From positions 1 through 64,000 of IMG/VR virus record IMGVR_UViG_3300009702_000021: a stretch of DNA of 64,000 nt, one strand, 5' to 3'. Source of the DNA: a virus. Under the pieces are notes generated by a model. It was not told the origin of the DNA. It did not search any database and worked only from the letters and a program-made list of their open reading frames with translations. The translations under genes and the position numbers were made by a program. How positions within the stretch are numbered: position 1 is the first letter of the stretch; each line of letters starts with the position of its first letter. Positions 25,936 through 34,593 of the stretch are shown in pieces.

Positions 25936-27648
25936 ATGGATCGTAAGGACTTCTACTTCAGGCAGCGCCTCGCGCAGAGCGAGATGGACGATGCCTTCCA
26001 GGCAGCCGAGCTAGCAGATCAGCGGATCATGTCTGACGTGCTCGGTGCTGGATTCTTCATCGACGTGAGCAACACGGCGGTGGTGGTCGAGTCTAGCCCC
26101 CCGGCGCTCACCGTCAGCGCCAGTCAGCTCCTCGGTTACGACCAGCTGGGGCAGCGGCTCTCGAACCTGAGTAGCGCATTCCAGGGAGGCATTGAGATCG
26201 GGACTGCACCGCCCTACACGGTGGACCTCTCGGTCGATGAGAACGGCGCGGCAACAACCGTAGCAGCTCCGGGTAATGAACGCATCCTGACGATCTTCGT
26301 CAAGTTCGCGCGGAGACTGCTCGACCCGAGAGTGGACGGTAACGCCACCACGGTGTTCTTCGTTCGGGATGAGTCGATCCAGTTCAACGTAGCTCAGAGC
26401 GCGGAGGCGGCAGCCGGTACGGCGGTCCCGACGCCGGCTAGGACCGACGAGCTGATCCTCGCAGACGTTACTCGGATCTTCGGTCAGACGACCTTCCTCA
26501 ACGCCGACATCGACCAGTCACGACGCCAGGACTTTGCATTCTCCATCCTGCACGGTCCAAGCCATGCGGAGAATGGTGCAGACCCTGTCCCGAACGCCGT
26601 GGCGGTCGCGGGCCAGGGTGGGCTCCTGTCGGGTGCGGACAAGATCAAGCTCGACGACATCACCTTTACCCCCGCTGGAATCGGGACACGCCTGGGAAAC
26701 ACCCACTATCGCGACTTCCAGCCTACGAACATCAGCGCTCCGGCCGGGACCTCACTCGATGTCACTGGTTCCCTGGTCGGCAAGAACGCAACGGGCTCCC
26801 CGACCGTTGAGGGGGTTCTGGTCACGCCCCCGGACAACACGGTGATCATCAAGGACAGCGACCGGGACGACTTCCTCGATGCGAACGGTAACAAGGTCTA
26901 TGCCCGGCTGACCGAAACAGCTGGCGTCTGGACGCTGTCGTTCGTCAGCTTCGTCGAGGGCGCTCCTGGAACCGAGACCGCGTTCGACATGACCCCGTTC
27001 GCCGGCCAGGCCGTCCTGTGGTACATCCAGGAGGCCTTCTTCATCCACAACACCCCGCCGGCAAACGCACAACGGTCGATCCCCTCCGACCAGGTCGCCG
27101 CCGAGGTCCCGACCGCGTCGACGACTGTCCAGGGCAAGGGCCTCAAAGCCAACAACCCAGGCACTCAGCCGGCCGTACCGCAGATCGGCACCATCGCTGA
27201 GATCCAGAACAACACGGTTGAGCTGGCTGGAGGTCCGTGGCACACGATCAACCTCCCGTCCGGTGGAGCGTCCAGCTCGAGCCCCGGCGTGGTTGACATC
27301 CCGGCCAGCGCTGGCCCTTCAGGTCCAACCGGGCCCACTGGGCCTACGGGACCAACTGGCCCCGCTGGTCCTGGGTTCTCTAGCGCGAGTAGCTACTCCC
27401 TGAGCCCGAACATTCCTAGCTTCCCATCCGGTGGCTCGACCATCGCGTTCCCTGCTGGGTTCCCGGTCCGGGGATTCACGGTCACCAACGCAAAGTTAAA
27501 CCTCCCGATTGGCGGTCAGGCTGATACATTCGTGATCACCAATGCAGTGATTTCCGGCTCTCAGGTCAACGTTACAGAGTCCCATACGGACTCTGGTGGC
27601 GGGAGCGCAGATATCATCGCCCAGATCGGCGTGGTCAGCTTCGGGTAG
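25936..27648 (+). CDS. Tail fibre with a collagen-like segment
   Basis: 570 residues. Residues 1-100 resemble attachment domains of phage fibres (RQRLAQSEMDDAFQAAELAD). Residues ~460-480 (27313-27375) are seven consecutive Gly-Pro-X triplets, a short collagen helix, before a C-terminal beta tip. The middle (FAFSILHGPSHAENGADPVP) is a common fibre hinge. Such collagen segments trimerise and stiffen fibres. A possible prolyl hydroxylase gene lies 650 bases downstream. Confidence 0.75.
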   Translation: MDRKDFYFRQRLAQSEMDDAFQAAELADQRIMSDVLGAGFFIDVSNTAVVVESSPPALTVSASQLLGYDQLGQRLSNLSSAFQGGIEIGTAPPYTVDLSVDENGAATTVAAPGNERILTIFVKFARRLLDPRVDGNATTVFFVRDESIQFNVAQSAEAAAGTAVPTPARTDELILADVTRIFGQTTFLNADIDQSRRQDFAFSILHGPSHAENGADPVPNAVAVAGQGGLLSGADKIKLDDITFTPAGIGTRLGNTHYRDFQPTNISAPAGTSLDVTGSLVGKNATGSPTVEGVLVTPPDNTVIIKDSDRDDFLDANGNKVYARLTETAGVWTLSFVSFVEGAPGTETAFDMTPFAGQAVLWYIQEAFFIHNTPPANAQRSIPSDQVAAEVPTASTTVQGKGLKANNPGTQPAVPQIGTIAEIQNNTVELAGGPWHTINLPSGGASSSSPGVVDIPASAGPSGPTGPTGPTGPTGPAGPGFSSASSYSLSPNIPSFPSGGSTIAFPAGFPVRGFTVTNAKLNLPIGGQADTFVITNAVISGSQVNVTESHTDSGGGSADIIAQIGVVSFG

Positions 27649-27670
27649 GATCGCAGAGTGGGGCCTGAGT

Positions 27671-27684
27671 TTGCGGTACCGCAA
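27671..27684. repeat. 14-bp palindrome, copy 10 (perfect)
   Basis: TTGCGGTACCGCAA in the gap after the fibre gene, extended to 18 bp by flanking GT/AC, 29 bases before the next ATG. Confidence 0.95.
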
Positions 27685-27713
27685 ACCGTTAGAGCACAGC
27701 AAAGGAGCACCTG

Positions 27714-28307
27714 ATGAGGCATTACCTTGGCTATACGGTGACTGGCGTGATCCGCTACATCGCATTCGGCCCACTACCGGTGGCGTGTGATCCGAACACT
27801 CCTGGGTCCGACGATACCGCTGACCACTTGATCGCCGAGGCTGCCCGGGACTGGCCGGACGTGATCGGCTGGCTCGAGTACAACTGCGCCTGTGCCGATG
27901 ACCAGTTCGGGACCTGCCAGTGCCCCCAGGCCCGGACTCAGGACTCGAACGTCGACATCAGCGGCGCCCCGGTCATGGCGACGCTTCCCACGGCGTCCTG
28001 GAAGCTCGACGGGGTCGCTAAGGCGGTCAACACCCGGGAGGCACCGGAGGTCCTCACGCCGGGCGCCACGGTCGCCGGCAAGCTCGTGGTAGCCCTCCCA
28101 GACACAACCGAGCTGAGCCTCGAGGCAATCCCGGGTATGGGCGCCATCCTCGCGGACGGCCTCCCGGCGACCCTGACGATCACATCAGGGGAATCCGACG
28201 CCGTCAACCTCACGGTCCCGCCGGCAGGCATCACTGGTGGCGTCCGGGTTCACACGGAGGGAGTCCACACGATCGCCGGCATGTTCATTCGCGGGAGCCT
28301 CTCGTGA
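27714..28307 (+). CDS. Cys-rich protein with Ig-like C-terminus, unknown
   Basis: 197 residues with ribosome site AAAGGAG. Residues 40-75 hold CNCACADDQFGTCQCPQ-like cysteines. Residues ~85-190 (ASWKLDGVAKAVNTREAPEV, GATVAGKLVVALPDTTE) look like one or two immunoglobulin-like strands. Placed between the fibre and the oxygenase, it might be a fibre accessory. No homologous family is recognised with certainty. Confidence 0.5.
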   Translation: MRHYLGYTVTGVIRYIAFGPLPVACDPNTPGSDDTADHLIAEAARDWPDVIGWLEYNCACADDQFGTCQCPQARTQDSNVDISGAPVMATLPTASWKLDGVAKAVNTREAPEVLTPGATVAGKLVVALPDTTELSLEAIPGMGAILADGLPATLTITSGESDAVNLTVPPAGITGGVRVHTEGVHTIAGMFIRGSLS

Positions 28308-29092
28308 GCCTGGACCTGATCGAGCGCCACAAGAAGGACCGCGCGAAGATCCTCACAGTCCTCGAGAGCGCGCCAAGCTTCCCCACCCCACAGGACATCC
28401 ACTCGGTCAGCGTACCGGTTCCTCACGTCCAGTGGTGTGGACAGCAGAAGGGTGAGTATGAGGGGGAGGCCCTCAGCGAGTACGGCGATCGGACGCCGGT
28501 AAAGATGCCCTTCGAGTGGCTGACCAAGGACATCATGGTGATGAGGAACACCCTCGATCACTATCCCGGCGGACCCGGGGAGGCAATCAGGGTCGCAGAG
28601 TCGGTTAACAACTGGCGCCGGACTGACGTGATGACGGCGGACGATAAGCCGCGGATCATCTATGACGATGAGTCTCGGAACAACGATGCTCTGTCAATCT
28701 GGCGGGGTAATGATGAGGCCCTAGTACTCCTCGAGCGTGCCTTGATGCTCGTATCGAGCGCCGCCGTGTTTTGCTACCAGACCAACAACACGTTCCTCGA
28801 TGTCCGGCATGACATGGGCTACCTACTCAACCGCTATCGTGAAGGTCAGTACTTCCGGGCCCACATCGACACGGTTCGGAACGACGCCTACCTCGCCCTG
28901 CGGCGACTGAGCCTGGTGATCTTCCTCAACTCAGTCGAGGAAGGCGGAGAGCTGCTGTTCATCCGCGACAACATCAAGATCAAGCCAGAGCCAGGCCTCG
29001 CCGTCGCCTTCCCAGCCGGGATCACGCACCCACACGAGGCGTGCGAGGTCACGAAGGGCGTCAAGTACGCGATCGTGACGTGGTACGTCTGA
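28304..29092 (+). CDS. 2-oxoglutarate/Fe(II) oxygenase, prolyl 4-hydroxylase-like
   Basis: 262 residues from GTG overlapping the upstream TGA. The catalytic core is visible: RYREGQYFRAHIDTV (His-x-Asp), EEGGELLF, then FPAGITHPHEACEVTKGVKYAIV with the distal His and the Lys that would bind 2-oxoglutarate. These are the P4H fold's iron and cosubstrate ligands. It would hydroxylate a protein or small molecule. The collagen-like fibre just upstream is a tempting substrate, though its prolines are in X positions of Gly-Pro-Thr, so hydroxylation is an inference only. Confidence 0.75.
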   Translation: MSLDLIERHKKDRAKILTVLESAPSFPTPQDIHSVSVPVPHVQWCGQQKGEYEGEALSEYGDRTPVKMPFEWLTKDIMVMRNTLDHYPGGPGEAIRVAESVNNWRRTDVMTADDKPRIIYDDESRNNDALSIWRGNDEALVLLERALMLVSSAAVFCYQTNNTFLDVRHDMGYLLNRYREGQYFRAHIDTVRNDAYLALRRLSLVIFLNSVEEGGELLFIRDNIKIKPEPGLAVAFPAGITHPHEACEVTKGVKYAIVTWYV

Positions 29093-29901
29093 TGCGAGTC
29101 GTCACCATCGCTCTGATCCTGGGCGTCCTGGTCCAGGGCTGCTGCAACCCCGATGTCAAGATGAACCTCAGCTACGGACCTATGTCGGAGAACACGTTCG
29201 ATGTCTACTCACCAGGCGAGTTCTGTCCTGGTCACGGCAAGTCGAACCGGCCGGCGATTATCGCAATCCATGGCGGGGCCTGGCGTAGCGGAGACAAGAG
29301 CTGGGGTGAGCGGGTCGCGGACCGGTTCACTCCGAACGGCTACGTGGTGTTCAGCATCAACTACCGGCTCGCGCCGGGATCACGCTGGCCCGCCCAGATC
29401 AACGACTGCGTGGCAGCCCTGCGCTACTTTCGCGGTACCGCAAACCTCTGGGGCATCGACCCGGACCGAATCGCCGCATTCGGGGTATCCGCCGGAGGCC
29501 ACCTAGCCGCCATGCTGGCGCTCCGTGGGCCAGACCGGGTGAATGTAGCAGTGACTGCTGATGGGGAGGGAGACCTGGCGGTATTCGGGAGAGCCCCAAT
29601 CATGGCCGACGAGACGTCGATCCTGGAGGACGTACTGGGGCCCCAGCCATTCACCCAGGCGGACCTCGTGTCACTGAGCCCAGTCCGCTACGTGCGGCCC
29701 GACGTGGCCCTCATGGTCATCCACTCAACAGGTGACCAGAACGTCTACTACGACCAGGGAGTACGCCTCCACGACGCCCTCCTGGAAGCCGGAGCAACGA
29801 CGGCGTTCGAGACCGTTAACGACGACTGCCACGGAAGGTGTTGGCGAGAGCCGAAGCCACTCCGGGCGATCAAGCGATTCCTAGCTGACAACCTGAATTA
29901 G
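29092..29901 (+). CDS. Lipoprotein esterase (alpha/beta hydrolase, BD-FAE-like)
   Basis: 269 residues starting at ATG 29092, overlapping the upstream TGA (TGATG). MRVVTIALILGVLVQGCC is a lipoprotein signal with lipobox LVQGC, Cys17. The enzyme shows IAIHGGAWRSG (oxyanion hole), AAFGVSAGGHLAAM (nucleophile Ser in G-x-S-x-G), then HSTGDQNV and DCHGR as likely acid and His positions. A membrane-anchored carbohydrate or ester deacetylase could alter the host surface, for example to exclude other phages. The first G of the nucleophile context is clear. Role is inferred. Confidence 0.75.
   Translation: MRVVTIALILGVLVQGCCNPDVKMNLSYGPMSENTFDVYSPGEFCPGHGKSNRPAIIAIHGGAWRSGDKSWGERVADRFTPNGYVVFSINYRLAPGSRWPAQINDCVAALRYFRGTANLWGIDPDRIAAFGVSAGGHLAAMLALRGPDRVNVAVTADGEGDLAVFGRAPIMADETSILEDVLGPQPFTQADLVSLSPVRYVRPDVALMVIHSTGDQNVYYDQGVRLHDALLEAGATTAFETVNDDCHGRCWREPKPLRAIKRFLADNLN
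29430..29443. repeat. 14-bp palindrome, copy 11 (one change)
   Basis: TCGCGGTACCGCAA inside the esterase gene, read as Phe-Arg-Gly-Thr-Ala-Asn; base 2 differs. Confidence 0.85.
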
Positions 29902-29915
29902 AGACTGGAGACCAC

Positions 29916-30197
29916 ATGCCGTATTTCCCGAAGGCCCGTAAGGCCGGATTCACCCTCGCCATCCTCACGGCACTGATCCTGCCTGGGTGCTGTACCTGTC
30001 AGGAGCGCTACGACCCGTTCCTGGGGCAGCTCGAGGAGAACCTCCGGGACGACATCAGGCCCAAGTATGAGGCTGCCCTGAAGGCCTCGAACCGGCCGGC
30101 TGACCTGATGAAGAACGACCTCGGGCTCGTCGACAACATGATCTCGGCGATCAAGCGCATCCGCACGAGCAGCCCCCAGACTGGAGGTGATGAGTGA
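29916..30197 (+). CDS. Small lipoprotein
   Basis: 93 residues after GGAGACC ribosome region. KARKAGFTLAILTALILPGCC is a signal with lipobox LPGC, followed by ~65 residues of mostly helical, charged sequence. Two successive lipoproteins suggest a module acting at the host envelope, such as lysis (spanin) or superinfection control. Nothing in the sequence chooses between them. It overlaps the next GTG start. Confidence 0.65.
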   Translation: MPYFPKARKAGFTLAILTALILPGCCTCQERYDPFLGQLEENLRDDIRPKYEAALKASNRPADLMKNDLGLVDNMISAIKRIRTSSPQTGGDE

Positions 30198-30658
30198 CTG
30201 GGAAGCTGGTCAGGGATATCGGGTCCGTTGCGGTACCCGAGATCGAGAGGCTCAGCAAGCAGATCGCAGATGACTTCCTCGGTGGACTCAGTGACGTCCT
30301 CAAGGATGCTGCTGAGTCCCAGCAGGAAGAGGTCAAGGCGATCCTCCAGGAGGGCGCGAAGTTCAAGTGGAAGGCCCTCACGGCAGACGACGCTGCTCAG
30401 GCACGCCAGTACGCCGAGGCCGTTGAGACGTCCGTTCGGCGCGTCAAGACGATCTTGTTGGCTGAGGAGATCGTGGCCGAGGAGAAGCTGGCGGCGGTGA
30501 TCAGTCGCCTCTGGGGCAAGGCCCTCGATGGTCTGGCTGTCATCGCTCAGGGGCTCCTGACCACGGTAGTCAAGGGCATCGTGCAGGGAGCCGTGTCGGG
30601 ATTCACCGGAGGGGAGGGAGGAGACTCAAACATCAACGGCATCTTTCACTTCTCCTGA
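30194..30658 (+). CDS. Helical protein with hydrophobic C-terminus, unknown
   Basis: 154 residues from GTG overlapping the upstream TGA. Residues 1-100 are amphipathic helix. Residues ~110-135 (GKALDGLAVIAQGLLTTVVKGIVQG) are hydrophobic enough for one membrane-associated helix. Close to lipoprotein genes, it might be part of a lysis or envelope module. A 10-base half-copy of the palindrome falls at 30228. Function unknown. Confidence 0.5.
   Translation: MTGKLVRDIGSVAVPEIERLSKQIADDFLGGLSDVLKDAAESQQEEVKAILQEGAKFKWKALTADDAAQARQYAEAVETSVRRVKTILLAEEIVAEEKLAAVISRLWGKALDGLAVIAQGLLTTVVKGIVQGAVSGFTGGEGGDSNINGIFHFS
30228..30237. repeat. Half-copy of the 14-bp palindrome
   Basis: TTGCGGTACC followed by CGAG: 11 of 14 bases of the palindrome match, so symmetry is broken on the right side. 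Possibly a decaying copy. Confidence 0.4.
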
Positions 30659-30692
30659 GCTACCCAAGCCACCTGGAATCAAGGAGCAGATC

Positions 30693-31055
30693 ATGGCTGA
30701 ATTCACCGAGAAGCAGGTCCTCGACGCCATCAAGCGGATCAGGGACGCGTTCACCGACGGCAAGATCGAGCTAAAGGACATCTATCTGCTCATCAAGGAG
30801 GCGACCGAGTTCGCAGAACTGGCGAACCTCCCGGGTGAGGAGAAGCGCGCTTTGGCGATGCGCGTCGTCAAGAAGGTCCTCGAGCAGACCGACATCCCGT
30901 GGCTGCCCGACAAGCTGACCCTCCCGATCGTCGGTGACGTCGGCGCAGATGCACTGATCATGCGCTTCCTGCCGAGCATCCTGGACCTCGTGGTCGATGC
31001 AAGTCGCGGTAAGTTGGCCCTGAACAAAGCTGACGCTGACTCGACCGAGGCCTAG
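30693..31055 (+). CDS. Helical protein at the end of the late operon, unknown
   Basis: 120 residues with ribosome site AAGGAG. Nearly all helix (MAEFTEKQVLDAIKRIRDAF; KRALAMRVVKKVLEQTDIPW). A moderately hydrophobic stretch LTLPIVGDVGADALIMRFLP may touch a membrane. It ends just before the strong terminator at 31080-31124, so it is the last gene of this transcription unit. Function unknown. Confidence 0.55.
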   Translation: MAEFTEKQVLDAIKRIRDAFTDGKIELKDIYLLIKEATEFAELANLPGEEKRALAMRVVKKVLEQTDIPWLPDKLTLPIVGDVGADALIMRFLPSILDLVVDASRGKLALNKADADSTEA

Positions 31056-31079
31056 CGCCCAAGGACAACCTTTGCTGAT

Positions 31080-31124
31080 GGCAGCGCGCGGTCCATCCAA
31101 CCGGGGGGCCGCGCGCTGCCTTTT
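31080..31124 (+). terminator. Intrinsic terminator closing the late operon
   Basis: Perfect 12-bp G+C-rich stem (31080-31091 with 31109-31120) followed by TTTT. The next gene begins at 31207, so the 82 bases between should hold the promoter of the replication block. I do not see a convincing -10/-35 pair there; TACTAT (31148) and TAATAC (31183) are weak candidates. Confidence 0.85.
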
Positions 31125-31206
31125 GGGGGTCGTAGTCATCTCAAGCGTACTATGTAGTGCTGTTCAGCTGAGAACTGATAACTAATACAGCTAGGGGGTA
31201 CAGTAC

Positions 31207-31815
31207 ATGGCACTGACGTTGGAGCACGCTGACTTCGACTCGCCAGTTGAGGGCGGACGGGCTGGCCTACTGGCATGGTGGGTCAAGGACGAGGAGCGCA
31301 AGCAGCCATTCCTCTGCATCCGCTGGGCCGACCTCCTGGTGATACGCCCTAGGGTCTCCTGGCCCCGTGACCTAGACAGGAAGGCTATCGATGGCTGGGG
31401 ACGGGACAGCCAACACCTCGCCTACGTGCCATCGATGGGGATGTGGACGATACAGACCATTGTTCCGGTTCCGGCGCTCGGAGACCTCATGAGTTTGCGG
31501 CGCCGCAAGTACCAGCGAGCCAAGCTAGGGCGCCGGGTCTTCAGGTGGTCGAAGCGACTCAGGTTCCGTGAGCTGGACCTCTGCAACCCTGGGCTGGGCT
31601 GTAGCCTCTGGATCCCCAAGAGGTCCCTGAGGCGTCTCGAGGCAGCCCTGGAGGGCGCGGTAGGGCCCCTGAAGGGAGACCTCGACGCCAGGATAGTCCA
31701 GCCGCCCTGGGACGAAGGCACGGACCTCCTGGTTGTCTGGAAGGGAGGAGATGTCAGGGCCTCGGCGTCAATTGTCCCGACCGGAGTCCTCGAGCGCAGC
31801 ATGGCGGACAGGTGA
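31207..31815 (+). CDS. Unknown protein at the head of the replication block
   Basis: 202 residues. It is Trp- and Arg-rich (LAWWVKDEERKQPFLCIRWAD; RRRKYQRAKLGRRVFRWSKR), suggesting a nucleic-acid binder, but no named motif is visible. Its stop overlaps the helicase start by four bases, so it is cotranslated with it. The coding sequence contains the palindrome variant with a CG centre at 31495. Function unknown. Confidence 0.55.
   Translation: MALTLEHADFDSPVEGGRAGLLAWWVKDEERKQPFLCIRWADLLVIRPRVSWPRDLDRKAIDGWGRDSQHLAYVPSMGMWTIQTIVPVPALGDLMSLRRRKYQRAKLGRRVFRWSKRLRFRELDLCNPGLGCSLWIPKRSLRRLEAALEGAVGPLKGDLDARIVQPPWDEGTDLLVVWKGGDVRASASIVPTGVLERSMADR
31495..31508. repeat. 14-bp palindrome, copy 12 (centre TA changed to CG)
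   Basis: TTGCGGCGCCGCAA: the two central bases differ from the consensus, but symmetry is perfect, so both changes may be compensatory. Read Leu-Arg-Arg-Arg-Lys in the gene ahead of the helicase. Confidence 0.75.
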
Positions 31816-34550
31816 TCAAGGTCACGGTCTCGCCTGCCGGCACGGTCATCTTGGAGCCTACTTCCCAGGCCGACAAGAAGACCGTAAAGGACCTGCTATA
31901 CGTCGTTCGCCGGAAAGGTAAATGGGTCACGTTCTGGACCTACCTCGTAGACCTCCGTCGTGACGTACCGGCGGGACTGCTCCAGTGGCACCCAGCGGCA
32001 ACAGCCAGGATCCGAGCCTTGCTCCGTCAGGTCCGGGATCTAATCCGGGGAGACGATGAGAGGATTGCCGGGCAATTCAAGCCAGACCGGAGGCCCTACG
32101 ACTTCCAGATGCAGGCGATCCACGCTGGCCTGAAGGCCAAGCAGATACTTATCGCTGACGATACGGGCCTCGGGAAATTATCCCCAGTCGACACCCCCGT
32201 CCTGACTCCTCTGGGCTGGCGGGAGATCGGGTCAATCCGCAAGGGAGACAGGGTCATTGGATCGGACGGGAAGCCTACAGAGGTGACGGGAGTGTTCCCA
32301 CAGGGGGTCAAGCCAAGTTACCGGGTAACGTTCTCTGACGGGTCCAGCGCAGAGGCCGGACCAGAGCACCTCTGGGCGGTTGATTACTGGAGGGGAGGTC
32401 GTACCAAGTCTCGCATCGTTATAACTACTGATGATCTACGACTGCGTCCAATCAAGGATGGACTCGACCTCTCCAAGACCAGGCTCATGGTCCCCATGCT
32501 CTCTGGTCCGGTCGAGTTCGATAAGGGCCATCCCTTGCCTATCCCTCCATATGCAATGGGTGCGTTGATCGCTAATGGGGGGCTGACTTGTGGATCGGCT
32601 GTGCTTACCTACGGGACCAAAGACTGGGACGAGATTAGGAACCTGATCTATGAGGGATACGGCTACGAACCTATGGGGAAGATTCAGAGGTCAGCCAACA
32701 CAACACGAGCCAGCCTCCTCGGGGCGATAGTCGCCGTTCGCGATCTCAAACTGGATGTGAGAAGTCAGGAAAAGTACATTCCGACCTGCTACGCCACTGC
32801 ATCTCCGGTTGACAGACTGAAACTCCTGCGCGGGCTCATGGATGCAGACGGGTCGATCACCAAGAAAAGGAATCGAGTCACCTACCATACGATCTCTTAC
32901 GACCTAGCCCACGACGTGGCTGGGCTCGTGCAAGGACTTGGTGGGATTGGCAGTGTTCGACGCTATGACCGGACCCATGAGGGTAAGCCGGTCGAGTATC
33001 AGGTCAGGGTCAAGATGCCACATGGCATCAACCCGTTCTCACTTAGGCGAAAAGCAGACCGATATAACCCAGGACCCAAGGCTGGCCCCTGCCGAACGAT
33101 CAGGACGGTCGAGTACGTTCGTGAGGCTGAGTCGGTCTGCATTTCTGTAGCTGCCAGTGACTCGCTCTACGTGGTCAAGGACCATATCTTGACTCACAAC
33201 ACCATCGAGTGCCTAGGAATCATGCTGACGGCCTTTCGGGAACGGTCGATCAAGCGCGCAGTCCTGGTCGTCCCAGCCGGGCTCAAGCACCAGTGGGCCG
33301 AGGAGATCGAAGAGTTCGCGCTCGAGGCACCGGACCCGGTGATGATCGCCGTCTCGGGAAAGAACCCACGGCGCCGGAAGCAGCTATACAAGAAGCCATG
33401 GCGGGTCCTGATCATCAACCCAGAGCTAGTAAGGATCGATGAGGACAGCCTCAGGGAAGTGGCGAATGGTGTAGGCTTCGTAGCCCTCGACGAGGCATCC
33501 TGTATCCGCAACGAGGACTCGCAGATCGCTAGGGTCATGAAGCGCCTCTGGGCCTCGGCGATCTACAAGGTGGCCCTGACGGCTACTCCTGTCGAGAACC
33601 GGCTCGCGGACCTCTGGTCGATCATCCGCTGGGTAAGCCCGAAGGCGTTCCTGAGCCGGACCTACTTCGACCGCCACTACATCGTCTGGAGGAAGCTGAG
33701 GTTCAAGGTCAAGAAGCGTACGGGACGCACGGTCACGATTACCAAGGAGGAGCCCTTGCGGTACCGCAACCTCCGGGAGGTAGAGTCAAAGATCAGGCAC
33801 TGCTACATCAGGCGCCGCGTCAGCGAAGTCGGGAAGGAGCTACCCGAGCTTGTTGTCCAGTGGGACCAGCTGCTACTCCCGAAGCGTCAGCGCGCGATCT
33901 ACGACGCCGTCAAGGACAAGCTCGAGAAGAAGATCAAGGGCCTACGCGGTGTCGCCCTCCACGCGCCACTCCAGGCCCTAAGGCAGGCGTGTAACAGCAC
34001 CGCCCTAGTCGAGAAGGATCGCGGGCAGAAACACGCCTCAGTCAAGATCGATCGGCTCAGGGAGCTGTTGGAGACCGAGTTCACTGGCGAACAGGTGATC
34101 GTGTTCACCGACTACGAGCGGTTCGGCCGGATCCTCAAGCACGAGCTGAGGGCCTACCGACCCGTGACCTACACCGGGAAGATGAACCGTCGGGACCGCC
34201 AGCAGGCGATCGATGCATTCAGGCTCGGTGATCGTAGGATCCTGATCGGGACCAAGGCACTCGAGCGGGGTCATAACCTCCAGAATGCCGCGATCGTGGT
34301 GAACATCGACCTCCCGTTCAACCCGGCCTCGGTCAAGCAGCGCCTCGGCCGAGTACGCCGCCTCGGCTCCAAGCACCAGACGGTCCGGCTCTGGAACATG
34401 GTAGTCAACGACACCGTCGAGGAGCGACTGATCATGCGCTCGCTCTACGCGAAGCGGAAGCTGTTCGAAGGGATCTTCGAGTCGGACGAGCTGACCGACG
34501 CCGACCCCCTGGAGAGGATGGTCGGAGGTAAGCTGTGGGACCTCTTGTAG
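31812..34550 (+). CDS. Snf2-family helicase with intein in Walker A
   Basis: 912 residues from GTG overlapping the upstream stop; 571 after splicing. N-extein motif I is split at DDTGLGK/TIECLGIM. Motif Ia is LVVPAGLKHQWAEEIEEF, motif II VALDEAS(C), motif III ALTATPVENRL; the C-terminal lobe has RILIGTKALERGHNLQNA and VKQRLGRVRRLGSK (motif VI). Palindrome copy 13 codes for LRYRN between the lobes. Such small Snf2-like ATPases are common near phage polymerases and likely remodel protein-DNA complexes at replication. Confidence 0.85.
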   Translation: MIKVTVSPAGTVILEPTSQADKKTVKDLLYVVRRKGKWVTFWTYLVDLRRDVPAGLLQWHPAATARIRALLRQVRDLIRGDDERIAGQFKPDRRPYDFQMQAIHAGLKAKQILIADDTGLGKLSPVDTPVLTPLGWREIGSIRKGDRVIGSDGKPTEVTGVFPQGVKPSYRVTFSDGSSAEAGPEHLWAVDYWRGGRTKSRIVITTDDLRLRPIKDGLDLSKTRLMVPMLSGPVEFDKGHPLPIPPYAMGALIANGGLTCGSAVLTYGTKDWDEIRNLIYEGYGYEPMGKIQRSANTTRASLLGAIVAVRDLKLDVRSQEKYIPTCYATASPVDRLKLLRGLMDADGSITKKRNRVTYHTISYDLAHDVAGLVQGLGGIGSVRRYDRTHEGKPVEYQVRVKMPHGINPFSLRRKADRYNPGPKAGPCRTIRTVEYVREAESVCISVAASDSLYVVKDHILTHNTIECLGIMLTAFRERSIKRAVLVVPAGLKHQWAEEIEEFALEAPDPVMIAVSGKNPRRRKQLYKKPWRVLIINPELVRIDEDSLREVANGVGFVALDEASCIRNEDSQIARVMKRLWASAIYKVALTATPVENRLADLWSIIRWVSPKAFLSRTYFDRHYIVWRKLRFKVKKRTGRTVTITKEEPLRYRNLREVESKIRHCYIRRRVSEVGKELPELVVQWDQLLLPKRQRAIYDAVKDKLEKKIKGLRGVALHAPLQALRQACNSTALVEKDRGQKHASVKIDRLRELLETEFTGEQVIVFTDYERFGRILKHELRAYRPVTYTGKMNRRDRQQAIDAFRLGDRRILIGTKALERGHNLQNAAIVVNIDLPFNPASVKQRLGRVRRLGSKHQTVRLWNMVVNDTVEERLIMRSLYAKRKLFEGIFESDELTDADPLERMVGGKLWDLL
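32178..33200 (+). mobile_element. Intein 1 in the Snf2-type helicase, class 3-like
   Basis: 341 residues (123-463) inserted exactly between Walker A Lys and Thr (GLGK/TIEC). First residue is Leu, not Cys/Ser/Thr. Trp (PEHLWAV), Cys in block F (SVCISVAAS) and Thr +1 form the W-C-T triad of class 3 inteins, and the C-end is ILTHN. Inside is a LAGLIDADG nuclease: first motif YAMGALIANGG has lost the catalytic Asp (Asn), second LLRGLMDADG is intact, so homing is probably dead. Confidence 0.85.
33756..33769. repeat. 14-bp palindrome, copy 13 (perfect)
   Basis: TTGCGGTACCGCAA inside the C-extein of the Snf2-type helicase, read Leu-Arg-Tyr-Arg-Asn. Confidence 0.95.
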
Positions 34551-34593
34551 GGTCGCTCTCGGCCCGTGCGTTGAATGAGATAGGAGGTCCCGC

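Noticed and set aside
27170-27186. Another palindrome copy (GTACCGCA in the fibre gene)
   Set aside because: Only about 10 of 14 bases fit and the symmetry is lost; near chance level.
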